This document shows, in pieces, positions 43,772-52,665 of a stretch of DNA of 64,000 nucleotides. The DNA is from Planctomyces sp. (GTDB lineage: Bacteria; Planctomycetota; Planctomycetia; Planctomycetales; Planctomycetaceae). The DNA lies in NCBI GenBank assembly GCA_016795105.1, contig JAEUIH010000023.1:1-64000 (forward strand). The letters run 5' to 3'. Position 1 is the first letter of the stretch, and the number at the start of each line of letters is the position of its first letter. The notes under the pieces are model-generated. The model was not told the DNA's origin, did no database searches, and saw nothing but the letters and a program-made list of their open reading frames with translations. The position numbers and the translations under genes are program-made.

Positions 43772-43888
43772 AGCCAGCGTGTTTTGGTAACCACGAAAGA
43801 CACGAACCACACGAGAATGCACAAACGAGTACTGGCGGGATTTTGTCGTGTGTTTCGAGGTTCAAATGTCAACCCCGCCTGCGATTCG
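43772..43888. repeat. Dispersed repeat family R1, copy 3
   Basis: Almost the same 117 bp as at 28332-28448 (begins AGCCAGCGTG, contains GGTAACCACGAAAGACACGA, ends CCCCGCCTGCGATTC), with a few substitutions. No conserved open frame exists in either orientation. Confidence 0.8.
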
Positions 43889-43975
43889 AATTCAAACAGT
43901 TGCTCGGTAGCCAGCAAACGGTCCGAAGAACGCGGTAAAGAAGCCCGGTTTGCAGAAGAGATTTTGAACCATTGA

Positions 43976-44317
43976 CTAGCGGCGATTGGCACCTGAGAGA
44001 GCTGCAAAGATCATCATTACGACAACTGCCCCCCAGAGTAGAGTGAAGATCGTGCCGCATCCGATACCGATACCAGCGTGGACACTGCCCTTGATGACCG
44101 GATTGCGATTGCGATCTCGCAGGCCGAGAATCCCAAGGATCACGGCGGCGACACCGAAGGGCAGTCCAACCAGAGGAAGCCCGCTAAAAATGCCAAGGTA
44201 ATATGCAATCAGGGCCTTGGGATTTTTGTACGGAATGATGCCGCCCGTGTTGTCACCCTCCGTTGTACCGGATTTGCGTTGAGGTGGCAGTTTTGGGGCA
44301 TCATATGGGCTGCTCAT
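43976..44317 (-). CDS. DUF4190-like small membrane protein
   Basis: The 113-residue protein has a polar N-terminus (about 1-32, Pro- and Gly-rich) and two membrane helices: YYLGIFSGLPLVGLPFGVAAVILGILGLRDRNRNP and VHAGIGIGCGTIFTLLWGAVVVMMIFAALSG. This 'short cytosolic tail, helix, Arg-rich loop, helix' form is typical of DUF4190/DUF4870-type proteins, whose role is unknown. It is convergent with the CHAP-like gene and divergent from the DUF3127 gene. Confidence 0.7.
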   Translation of the reverse strand: MSSPYDAPKLPPQRKSGTTEGDNTGGIIPYKNPKALIAYYLGIFSGLPLVGLPFGVAAVILGILGLRDRNRNPVIKGSVHAGIGIGCGTIFTLLWGAVVVMMIFAALSGANRR

Positions 44318-44518
44318 AATTTCTGTTCCAAGTCCTGAAGATCCAGACTGTCTTGCAGAATTCCTGTTGAGCGGAGACAGTACGGCAACGATTTCATTCC
44401 GTCAACTGACAATCCCTGAATCGCTTGAACAGACGACTCAGAAAACATACCATAAGGGCATCTGAACCAGACACCCTGATATTGCATCCGGTTTTACCTA
44501 CTGAAAGACAATGGTCCC

Positions 44519-44884
44519 ATGAGCAATCCTGTCATTACCGGCACTGTGCATCTGATTGAACCCACCAAAACATTTGGTCAGAAAGGTTTTCGAAAACGCA
44601 CGCTCGTCGTGGAGCAAGTGAACGGAAAGTTTACGAACTACATCCCCATTGAGTTCCTGCAGGACGCGTGCGACCGAGTGGATGAGCTTTCCGTTGGTGA
44701 TAAGATTACGGTCAACTATCGACTTGTCGGTCGCAAATGGCAGAAGGATCCTCAAAGCGAGGTCAAGTTCTTTCTGAGTGCAGAAGCGTCTGGCTTTCAG
44801 CGATTGAACGCTGGTTCCGGAAGCGTTGCCGAACCCGTCGCGAGCGACATGGGGTTCGATGACGACGATTCCGCCCCATTTTGA
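44519..44884 (+). CDS. DUF3127 single-strand-binding-like protein
   Basis: The 121-residue protein has a beta-rich core (TGTVHLIEPTKTFGQKGFRKRTLVVEQ, then PIEFLQDACDRVDELSVGDKITVNYRLVGRKW) and an acidic C-terminus ending MGFDDDDSAPF. DUF3127 is an OB-fold family related to SSB, and the tail imitates the SSB C-terminal hook (DDDIPF-like) that recruits recombination and replication proteins. It is followed by the rightward dprA after 273 bp. A role in handling single-stranded DNA is supported by family and tail; the direct partner is inference. Confidence 0.8.
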   Translation: MSNPVITGTVHLIEPTKTFGQKGFRKRTLVVEQVNGKFTNYIPIEFLQDACDRVDELSVGDKITVNYRLVGRKWQKDPQSEVKFFLSAEASGFQRLNAGSGSVAEPVASDMGFDDDDSAPF

Positions 44885-44945
44885 AGTTTTTCGGAAGACC
44901 CACAACACTCACCGAAAACTCGTGAGTTGACGACCCGGTTTATGT

Positions 44946-44970
44946 CGGCCTGAAACGGTATATCAGGCCG
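44946..44970. terminator. Hairpin between DUF3127 gene and dprA
   Basis: 8-bp perfect arms CGGCCTGA (44946-44953) and TCAGGCCG (44963-44970) surround a 9-nt loop. No T-run follows on the plus strand, so it may be an attenuator or weak terminator after the DUF3127 gene. Confidence 0.4.
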
Positions 44971-45157
44971 TAATGCGGACCCACGGCGTGGGATAAGCAT
45001 CCTGCCTGTCGATTCGCCCGGATGAGGTGTTTCGGATCTGTGCTGCGCGGTGTTGTGCAACTGAACGTTCTGCGACTAATCGTTCCGTGATTCATCGTTT
45101 TGTGACGAACCAAGGGGATGATATCCGGCTGGACGCCTAACCGACGGAGAAATACGG

Positions 45158-46282
45158 ATGGAAGACAGTCTGCTGCATAGTTTGGCTCTGAGTCTGGCGG
45201 CCGGGGTTGGGCCAAGAATGCAGGCAGTCCTTCTGGATGAATTCGGATCGGCATCTGCCGTGTTTGCTCAGCCTGCCAGCGTACTACAGCAGGTTCCAGG
45301 CGTCGGTGGAAAAATTGCACGGAATCTGACATCTCCTGAGCTGATGACTCAGGCTGAATTGATGGCACGGGAATGTCGTGAACTGGGGGTCGCTTTGTGC
45401 CCTCAAACCGCCTCAGACTATCCCGCAAATCTGAAAAACATTTGTGACCCACCGGTCGTCCTGTACCGACGGGGAGACTGGCTTCCTCAGGATGATCTGT
45501 CGATTGCGATCGTGGGTTCCAGACGCTGCACAAGTTACGGGCGTCGTCAGGCAGAACGACTCGCCGGGGGGCTGGCACGAGCCGGTTTTACGATTGTGAG
45601 TGGACTAGCCCGCGGAATCGACGGGGCTGCTCATCGTGGAGCACTCGCCGCGGGCGGGCGCAGCATTGCGGTGTTGGCCACCGGCGTTCGCGATATTTAT
45701 CCTCCGGAACATGCGGAGCTGGCACTTGAGTTGATTCGACAGGGTTGTCTGATCAGTGAATTGCCGCTTGATCAACACCCGAAGCCCGGCCTGTTTCCGC
45801 AGAGAAACCGGATCATTAGTGGCTTGAGTCTGGGCGTGATCGTGGTTGAGGCAAATCGAAACTCTGGCGCCCTGTATACTGCTCGTCATGCACTTGAGCA
45901 GGGGCGTGAAGTATTTGCCGTACCCGGAAACATCGACAGCGTTGCCAGTCAGGGGTGTCATGAACTGATCCGAGAAGGCGTCACATTGATTCGCAACGCC
46001 GACGATGTCTTAGCGGAACTCGGGCCGCTATCGAGACCATCTGTTCAGTCCGGAGATGTCATCGTTCATCATCCCCGTGAGCTGATTTTGAACGCAATTG
46101 AAAAAGAGATACTCAATCTGATTGAATCTTCACCCACATCGGTGGACGCGATACTGCGAACAACTCAACTGGATCCTTCCCGAGTTCTTGCGACGTTGAC
46201 GGTTCTTGAGATGCGACGACTGGTTCGCCGAGTTGCGGGCAATCAATACATCCGATTTGACCCGGAACTTCAGCACTGCTGA
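45158..46282 (+). CDS. dprA: DNA processing protein DprA
   Basis: The 374-residue protein is full-length for the family. A helix-hairpin-helix-like N-terminus (about 1-65, LAAGVGPRMQAVLLDEFG and VPGVGGKIARNL) is followed by the Rossmann-like DprA core (about 85-295) with LSIAIVGSRRCTSYGRR, AGFTIVSGLARGIDGAAHRGAL, RNRIISGLSLGVIVVEA, YTARHALEQGREVFAVPGNI. A winged-helix C-terminus follows (about 310-370). DprA loads RecA onto incoming single-stranded DNA during natural transformation and protects it. Its presence suggests competence capability; the ComEC-type uptake genes are not in this window. The SSB-like DUF3127 gene lies directly upstream. Confidence 0.92.
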   Translation: MEDSLLHSLALSLAAGVGPRMQAVLLDEFGSASAVFAQPASVLQQVPGVGGKIARNLTSPELMTQAELMARECRELGVALCPQTASDYPANLKNICDPPVVLYRRGDWLPQDDLSIAIVGSRRCTSYGRRQAERLAGGLARAGFTIVSGLARGIDGAAHRGALAAGGRSIAVLATGVRDIYPPEHAELALELIRQGCLISELPLDQHPKPGLFPQRNRIISGLSLGVIVVEANRNSGALYTARHALEQGREVFAVPGNIDSVASQGCHELIREGVTLIRNADDVLAELGPLSRPSVQSGDVIVHHPRELILNAIEKEILNLIESSPTSVDAILRTTQLDPSRVLATLTVLEMRRLVRRVAGNQYIRFDPELQHC

Positions 46283-46424
46283 ACCTGAGAACTTGAAAGC
46301 TACAGCAATGCAGTGACGCGTGCGAATCAAGAGATGACGTGATATAAGGTGCCCACTGTCAGATGCCCTGACAAGGGCTCCGCTATCAGTTTTGCGTGAC
46401 CACAAGAGTCAAGGACAATCGCCC

Positions 46425-49400
46425 ATGGGGCCTGCCGATTTCCTTCGAATGTTGTTTGTGTCAGTCATTCTCGCAACAACACTTCAATCCGAGAATGTTT
46501 TCGCTCAGGGATATTCCCCCGAAACTGCGGTGGCGAAGATGACAGTTGCAGAAGGCCTTGAAGTCCGGTTGGTTGCTCATGAGCCCCTGGTTCGACAGCC
46601 GGTGTGTATCGAATTTGATGATCGAGGGCGACTATGGGTGATTCAGTATCTTCAGTATCCGAATCCCGAAGGCCTGAAACGCGTTGCCGTTGATCGGTTT
46701 TCGAGGACGAAATACGACCGTATACCGGAGCCTCCACCGAAAGGGCCAAAGGGAGCGGATCGGATTACGATTCTGGAGGATCGGGATGGTGACGGAACAG
46801 TGGAAACCGGCAAGGACTTTGTGGAAGGGCTGAATCTTGCATCAGGACTTGCCTTTGGGCATCGCGGTGTCTTTGTACTCAATCCACCCTATCTGTTGTT
46901 TTACCCGGATGCGGATCGAAACGATGTGCCGGACTCAGATCCGGAAGTCCTGTTGACGGGATTTGGAATTGAAGATGCTCACAGCGTTGCGAACTCGCTG
47001 ATATGGGGACCCGATGGTTGGCTGTATGGATGTCAGGGCAGTACGGTCACTGCCAATATTCGAGGGATTGAGTTTCAGCAGGGCGTGTGGAGATATCATC
47101 CTGTGACCCGGGAGTTTGAGCTCTTCTGCGAAGGGGGAGGAAACTCCTGGGGACTCGACTTCAACCCGCACGGGCAGCTCTTTTACAGCACAAACTATGG
47201 CGGGCACGTTTTGTTGCACGGAATGCAGGGCGGCTACTTTGTGAAGTCGTTTGCAAAGCACGGAGCTCTGCATAATCCGTTCGCCTATGGCTATTTCGAT
47301 CACGCTCCACATGTTGGATTTCAGGGAGGACATGTCACTGTTGGTGGCATATTGTACCAGGAATCGGGACTTCCCGAGTCGTATCGAGGCAAATACATTG
47401 CCGGAGATCTGCTGGGGCACGGGGTTCACTACCATGATGTGATTCCTCGTGGCTCCACAGTATCGACCGCCCATGCAGGATCTCTGCTGCAGGCAAATGA
47501 TACGTGGTTTGCACCAACAGATGTCACCACGGGGCCGGACGGAGCGATTTATGTCGCAGACTGGCACGACGCGCGAACTGCACATCCCGACCCTGATGCC
47601 GAATGGGATCGTTCGAATGGACGCATCTACCGAATCTCAAAGCAGGGACATCCTGTGAAGGAGTGTCCTGATTTCGCGACTCTCACTGTTGAACAACTGG
47701 TCTCACTACTGAATTCACCGGATCAGTGGTCGGCGAGAAAATCACGAACGGAGTTAACAGCAAGAAGGGCAACTGAAGTTGTTGAGCAGTTACTTGATAA
47801 GGCCGAGTCCGCCGCCGCTCAGCCCGAGGCACTTCAAGCCCTCTGGGCGGTACTCAGCATCGACGCAGACCCCGGTAAATCGGCGATCACCGAAGAGCGG
47901 GCAAAGCGACTTTTGTCGAGCCCTCATGAGGCGGTTCGATACTGGATGTTGCGAAGACTGGGAGATCGCCGAGTCTTGAGCACGGAGATGGCCCACTGGA
48001 TGGATGATTTCGCCGAACAGGAGCCGTCCCTGATGGTCCGTCAGCAGCTCGCCTGTTCGACGGCTCGCTTCTCAGCCGAACACGCTTTACCCATGATCAA
48101 TGCAAACATTAATCGTGACATTGATGCCACGGACCCATTTCTTCCATTGCTCTGGTGGTGGGCAGTTGAAAAGCACTGTGTAGCTGGACGTGAAGAAAGT
48201 GTAGCTGGACGTGAAGAGGTGATGAAGCGATTTGTGAGGCCAACGCTCTGGAAGTCAGAACTGGGACGCGATGTTCTTCTGCCCAGACTAATTCGCCGAT
48301 ATGCAGCCGAAGGCACCGATGATGGGTTCGACTGTGTAGCGCGACTTCTTGAAGCGGCTCCCGACGATCGTGCCCGAGATGTACTTTGGCCGCAAATCGT
48401 TGCTGGCTGGAATGAAAACACGTGGACACCAGAGGAGGAAATTCATTCTTTGGTGAGTAACCATCCGCTACGAACAATCGTGACCAAATCAAGAACAGCG
48501 GCCGTTGAAAACCTCACACTTCTGGAACTGGCTGTACTGTTCGATGATTCTTCCGCGATTGATGAAGCCATGGGAATTGCCTGTGATCGCGATCAGAGTG
48601 AATCGAACAGAATTCGCTGTCTGCAGATCCTGAGGAATCACCTCTCTGTGACATTTGCCAAGCGTGTTTTAAAGCAGCTTGAAGTGCAGACTGACGGCCC
48701 GTCATGGAGCCAGGCGGCGATCGAAACTCTCGGACGCCTGGACGACACTGAGATTGCGGGGCGGCTGATTCTGCTACATCAGAAGTCGACTGACGAAACG
48801 CTTCGTTCAGTGATTCGACAGTCCTTGCTGACGCGCAGGACGTCGGCACGGCTTTGGCTTGAAGAGGTCGATTCGCATCGTATAGAGCCTGTTGTCACAC
48901 CGATCGAGCAGGTTCGGTTGATTGCACTCCTCAAAGATGAAGCCCTCGACAAGCTCGTTCAAAAGCACTGGGGAAAGATTGATGGAGCAAGCCGGGAAGA
49001 GAAACTGGCTGAAGTCCGCCGCCTGAATAACGATTTGAGAGCGGCCACGGGCGATCACGAAAACGGCAAAGTGCTGTTCCGAAAGCACTGTGGAGCATGC
49101 CACAAACTGTTTGGTGAAGGCACAGAACTTGGTCCGGACCTGACAACAGCAAATCGTATGGACCGGGATTTTTTGCTGGTGAGCCTTGTGGATCCGAGCA
49201 GTGTGATTCGAAGGGAATATGTGGGTGTCGTGATTCAGACGAAGGATGGCCGTCTGTTGTCCGGTTTGGTCGTGACTCGCGGGGAAAATGGGATCACGAT
49301 CGCGAACGCAAAAAATGAGCGGACGACAATTGGGCTGAATGAAATTGAGGAGCTCAGCGAGTCCGCAGCCTCTATGATGCCCGACAACCTGTATCTGCAG

Positions 49401-49460
49401 TTGAAGCCCCAGGAACTGCGAGACCTGTTTGCACTACTGCAGATCGCGCCAGGTCGATAG
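46425..49460 (+). CDS. PVC-type haem-binding dehydrogenase
   Basis: The ATG 46425 gives a signal peptide (MGPADFLRMLFVSVILATTL, cleavage near VFAQ) with AAGGA about 10 bp upstream; the TTG further up is not preferred. The product is about 1011 residues. The first ~400 form a beta-propeller of the membrane-bound glucose/sorbosone dehydrogenase type (repeated GLEVRLVAHEP, DDRGRLWVIQY, NSLIWGPDGWLYGCQG, and TTGPDGAIYVADWHDARTAH). A helical, HEAT-like middle follows (about 430-860), then a cytochrome c domain with haem motif CGACHK near 888. A 21-bp tandem duplication (48178-48219) adds a seven-residue repeat (VAGREES/VAGREEV) in the helical part. Such proteins are secreted oxidoreductases of unknown sugar or alcohol substrate. 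Confidence 0.9.
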   Translation: MGPADFLRMLFVSVILATTLQSENVFAQGYSPETAVAKMTVAEGLEVRLVAHEPLVRQPVCIEFDDRGRLWVIQYLQYPNPEGLKRVAVDRFSRTKYDRIPEPPPKGPKGADRITILEDRDGDGTVETGKDFVEGLNLASGLAFGHRGVFVLNPPYLLFYPDADRNDVPDSDPEVLLTGFGIEDAHSVANSLIWGPDGWLYGCQGSTVTANIRGIEFQQGVWRYHPVTREFELFCEGGGNSWGLDFNPHGQLFYSTNYGGHVLLHGMQGGYFVKSFAKHGALHNPFAYGYFDHAPHVGFQGGHVTVGGILYQESGLPESYRGKYIAGDLLGHGVHYHDVIPRGSTVSTAHAGSLLQANDTWFAPTDVTTGPDGAIYVADWHDARTAHPDPDAEWDRSNGRIYRISKQGHPVKECPDFATLTVEQLVSLLNSPDQWSARKSRTELTARRATEVVEQLLDKAESAAAQPEALQALWAVLSIDADPGKSAITEERAKRLLSSPHEAVRYWMLRRLGDRRVLSTEMAHWMDDFAEQEPSLMVRQQLACSTARFSAEHALPMINANINRDIDATDPFLPLLWWWAVEKHCVAGREESVAGREEVMKRFVRPTLWKSELGRDVLLPRLIRRYAAEGTDDGFDCVARLLEAAPDDRARDVLWPQIVAGWNENTWTPEEEIHSLVSNHPLRTIVTKSRTAAVENLTLLELAVLFDDSSAIDEAMGIACDRDQSESNRIRCLQILRNHLSVTFAKRVLKQLEVQTDGPSWSQAAIETLGRLDDTEIAGRLILLHQKSTDETLRSVIRQSLLTRRTSARLWLEEVDSHRIEPVVTPIEQVRLIALLKDEALDKLVQKHWGKIDGASREEKLAEVRRLNNDLRAATGDHENGKVLFRKHCGACHKLFGEGTELGPDLTTANRMDRDFLLVSLVDPSSVIRREYVGVVIQTKDGRLLSGLVVTRGENGITIANAKNERTTIGLNEIEELSESAASMMPDNLYLQLKPQELRDLFALLQIAPGR

Positions 49461-49461
49461 T

Positions 49462-49515
49462 GTCTGATCTGTCTGATCTGTCTGATCTGTCTGATCCGAC
49501 TGATCCGACCGATCA
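49462..49515. repeat. 9-bp tandem repeat filling the gap between convergent genes
   Basis: Six 9-bp units (GTCTGATCT x3 perfect, then GTCTGATCC, GACTGATCC, GACCGATCA) lie exactly between the stop of the rightward dehydrogenase (ends 49460) and the stop of the leftward PQQ gene (begins 49513). The right part forms a 7-bp hairpin ACTGATC/GATCAGT around CGACC. It is probably a slipped-strand expansion; a terminator role is possible. Confidence 0.6.
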
Positions 49516-51021
49516 GTCTGAGATGCAATACAACGTACCGCGGGTGCGAAACAGAATTGCATTTCCGGCGATTGCCGGAGTTGCAACGATGCTTTCGCCA
49601 AGATCGTTGATTGCCAGTTGATTGAGTGAAGGTGTGTCTTTGAGAACCGTCACCGTTCCATTTTCACCAGCGAAATACAAGTGACCTCCTCCGGAGACGG
49701 GAGATGCAAAGAAATTTGCTGCATTCCCGACACGTTTTGGTCCACCCTGCATTTGTCCGCCCTTTAGGTCGAATACCGTGCAGATTCCTCCGCTTTTCAG
49801 CAGCAGCAATTGCTCGTTTGTAACGATCGGCGAAACAACATGGTCGGTGTGTTTTGTGGAGTGTCGCCAGAGTACATGCGAGTCAGAGACATCTCCATGT
49901 CCACCGCCGCGGACGGCCAGGATGTATTCATCGGCCGCTTTCTCTCCGAGATTCTGAAAGCTGGCACCGGCGAAGTTGTCTGGATGCAGAAACGCGGCAT
50001 CAAGTTCGGCCCCCTCAAGGAATCCATCATTATTCGAGTCGCCTCGTTTGAAGGTTCTCTCGAAGAATTGAGGAGGAATTGGACGGCTTCCGAAGTATGC
50101 CTGCGTTTCCTGTTCATCAATACGGCCATCGTGATTCCCGGTGTCAGCCTGATCGATCGCAACCAGCCACTGATTGGCAATACCACTGCTTTGGAGTGAA
50201 ATATAGATGGTGCCATCCACACTGACGGGAGTGGTTTTGATATTGCGAAGAAGTCCGCGAGCGAACCAGTTACGTCGACCGGATGCAGGGTCGTAGCCGA
50301 TCACCATGCCTGTTCCTGCGACGACAATTTCATCAACTCCGTTGACAGTATTGATTACTGGATGGGAGTAATTGACAGCCATGTCGATTCGATTGTCTTT
50401 CCATGCGAGCTGACCATCAGACTTGCGGATGGCGTACAGTGCAGGGTTAAGATCGTCATCCTGGCAGAACAGCACAAGATCGTTGTAGAGCACGGGAGAT
50501 ACTCCGGCCCCCCATTTAAAGACGAAGAACGGTTCCGGGATGGGGAACTGCCAGGCGTCTTTGCCCGTCGCCGCATCGAGCGCGAGAAGTCCCAGTTTAG
50601 TGAAGTAGAAGTATACGTGCTGTTTGTCAGCGGCCGGTGTACTGCTGGCGTGGCTGTTGGTTTCGTGGATTTCAGCCAGGTCTTCGACGGCCCATTCTCG
50701 CTGCCACAGGAGATTTCCGGACAACAGATCGAGTGCCATCAGCTGTACGGTCCCGGCATCCTTCATGCCACTGACGAAGACTCGCCCTTCGGCAACACAT
50801 GCACCTCCGATTCCATCGCCTGGAGTCACTTTCCATCGAACGTTTTCAGTGGATGAGAAGTGCACCGGCAGTTTGCTGTCTGCGTTTGCCACACCGCGGC
50901 AATTTGGACCGCGAAACTGAGGCCAGTCATCACCCGCACAAGCGGGCTGAAACGGCAGCAGCAACAAGCACATGTACAGGGTATTGGTAAGGATTGCAGC
51001 GGCTGGCATGTGGCTTGGCAT
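49513..51021 (-). CDS. Secreted PQQ-type beta-propeller protein with EF-hands
   Basis: The ATG at 51021 has GAGGAGT 7 bp upstream and gives a signal peptide (NTLYMCLLLLPFQPACAG, ~residues 13-30). The product has 502 residues with about six to seven propeller blades of the BamB/PQQ style: DDWPQFRGPNCRGV, LMALDLLSGNLLWQREW, LLALDAATGKDAWQFP, YAIRKSDGQLAWKDN, VIGYDPASGRRNWFARG. Two calcium-binding EF-hand loops are inserted late: DTGNHDGRIDEQE and DSNNDGFLEGAEL. No haem or PQQ-catalytic signature is clear, so it may bind protein or sugar. It is divergent from the seven-gene catabolic operon (154 bp to its first start), so the two may share regulation. Confidence 0.82.
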   Translation of the reverse strand: MPSHMPAAAILTNTLYMCLLLLPFQPACAGDDWPQFRGPNCRGVANADSKLPVHFSSTENVRWKVTPGDGIGGACVAEGRVFVSGMKDAGTVQLMALDLLSGNLLWQREWAVEDLAEIHETNSHASSTPAADKQHVYFYFTKLGLLALDAATGKDAWQFPIPEPFFVFKWGAGVSPVLYNDLVLFCQDDDLNPALYAIRKSDGQLAWKDNRIDMAVNYSHPVINTVNGVDEIVVAGTGMVIGYDPASGRRNWFARGLLRNIKTTPVSVDGTIYISLQSSGIANQWLVAIDQADTGNHDGRIDEQETQAYFGSRPIPPQFFERTFKRGDSNNDGFLEGAELDAAFLHPDNFAGASFQNLGEKAADEYILAVRGGGHGDVSDSHVLWRHSTKHTDHVVSPIVTNEQLLLLKSGGICTVFDLKGGQMQGGPKRVGNAANFFASPVSGGGHLYFAGENGTVTVLKDTPSLNQLAINDLGESIVATPAIAGNAILFRTRGTLYCISD

Positions 51022-51174
51022 GTTACGTACTCCTCGACTCGAGACGATTCGAAAGTTGCAGAGGATCGTACACTTCGCGGAACGCATGAGCCAGCGTGGT
51101 TGACCCTGGAAGCTGAGCGACTACGATGCGAAGCGTCGACAGTTGACGTGTTGCGACGATGCACGGAGATTCTG

Positions 51175-52653
51175 ATGACTATCCTGGACTGGCTGGTGCT
51201 TGGCATCTATGCATCGACGATGCTTGGGGTTGGCTGGTACTATTCGAGAAAAAACCGAACAGCTGAAGACTTTCTGCTGGGTGGACGACGGATGTCGCCG
51301 ATCACGGTTGGACTTTCCCTGTTTGCAACGCTGGTCAGTGCACTGTCTTACCTTGCAAATCCGGGCGAGATGGTCAGTCATGGGCCGATGATGGCGACTC
51401 AACTGGTCGCCCATCCTCTGATTTTTCTGATCGTTGGCTATTTTCTGATCCCGAAGATCATGAAGCAACCTGTGACAAGTGCGTACGAAATCCTGGAAAC
51501 CAGGCTTGGTTCAGGGATCCGATTTGCCGGAGCTGCTGTTTTCCTGATGCTGCGATTCGGATGGCTGGCCACGATCCTGTTTGCGACAAGTCAGGTAGTT
51601 TTGGTGCCTTTGCTGCGAGTCGACGAAGCGTGGATACCGGCATTCTGCATTTTGTTGGGGACGGTTGTCGCTGTGTACTCTTCTATCGGCGGGATCAAAG
51701 CGGTGGTTATCACCGATGCAATACAGTCCGTGACGATGCTTGCAGGCGCCGTATTGACGATTCTGGTGGTCTCCAATCGAATGGGTGGCTTTACAGAATG
51801 GTGGCCTCAGCAATGGCCGGAACACTGGCAGAAAGTCAGCTGGGGATTTGATCCAACCGAGCGAGTTTCGTTTGGCATATTATTTGTATCCACGACGCTT
51901 TGGTATGTCTGTACAAATGGCTCTGATCAGATGTCAATCCAGCGATTTCTGTCAACACGTGACGCGAATGCAGCCAGAACTACTCTGGCTGTTTCACAAA
52001 TCGCAGACGTAGCTGTATCAATATTGCTTGGGATTACGGGAATTGCCATCCTCGGATTCTATGTCAGAAATCCAGAACGTCTGACCGAGGGAGTGCCGGC
52101 TCACGAGATGGGGGATCAGCTGTTTCCCAGGTTCATTATGTCCGAAATGCCTTCAGGACTTTCCGGACTCGTCCTGGCCGCAATTCTCTCCGCAGCGTTG
52201 TCGAGCCTTTCTTCCGGTGTCAATTCGATTTGTGCGGTGATCGAGAGAGATATCATTGGTCAGTACTTTGGAGCACGCGTGCGAGATGGGGATCCGGTGC
52301 GAAGGCTGATGATTCTCACTGCACTTGTGACACTGCTCGCAGTTTCTCTGAGTCTTTTGAATCTGTTCTTTGTGGGAAATCTTCTTGAGCGGTGTTTCAA
52401 AGTCATCAACCTGCTGACGGCCCCGCTGTTTGTATTGTTCTTTCTTGCGTTATTCGTTCCCTGGGCAAACTCTGTCGGAGCCTGGTGTGGGTTGGTTGTA
52501 TCGATCATTGTTGCGGTGCTCATTGCTTATACTGAGGAACTTGCACTCGGCATCCCAATCAGTTTTGTCTGGATCATTCCGTGTTCATTGCTGTCAGGCG
52601 TTGTTGTCGGTTCCCTTGTGAGCTATTTAACGCCTCGTCGCGCATCTGTCTGA
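51175..52653 (+). CDS. Sodium:solute symporter (SSS family)
   Basis: The protein has 492 residues and thirteen or so membrane helices. The ATG 51175 with GGAG 8 bp upstream is preferred over the long open extension, because MTILDWLVLGIYASTMLGVGWYYSRKN is the usual SSS start. Family hallmarks include RTAEDFLLGGRRMSPITVGLSLFATLVSALSYLANPGEM, YSSIGGIKAVVITDAIQSVTML and NGSDQMSIQRFLSTRDANAARTT, with Ser/Thr-rich sodium-site helices. SSS members move sugars, amino acids, vitamins or sialic acid with sodium. It heads the downstream catabolic genes with a 12-bp gap to the next, so it probably imports the substrate that they break down. Confidence 0.88.
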   Translation: MTILDWLVLGIYASTMLGVGWYYSRKNRTAEDFLLGGRRMSPITVGLSLFATLVSALSYLANPGEMVSHGPMMATQLVAHPLIFLIVGYFLIPKIMKQPVTSAYEILETRLGSGIRFAGAAVFLMLRFGWLATILFATSQVVLVPLLRVDEAWIPAFCILLGTVVAVYSSIGGIKAVVITDAIQSVTMLAGAVLTILVVSNRMGGFTEWWPQQWPEHWQKVSWGFDPTERVSFGILFVSTTLWYVCTNGSDQMSIQRFLSTRDANAARTTLAVSQIADVAVSILLGITGIAILGFYVRNPERLTEGVPAHEMGDQLFPRFIMSEMPSGLSGLVLAAILSAALSSLSSGVNSICAVIERDIIGQYFGARVRDGDPVRRLMILTALVTLLAVSLSLLNLFFVGNLLERCFKVINLLTAPLFVLFFLALFVPWANSVGAWCGLVVSIIVAVLIAYTEELALGIPISFVWIIPCSLLSGVVVGSLVSYLTPRRASV

Positions 52654-52665
52654 GGTCTCGCTCTC

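Noticed and set aside
50860-51174. Long N-terminal extension of the symporter
   Set aside because: It runs antisense through the signal-peptide region of the PQQ gene. The ATG at 51175 has a ribosome site and the usual family start.
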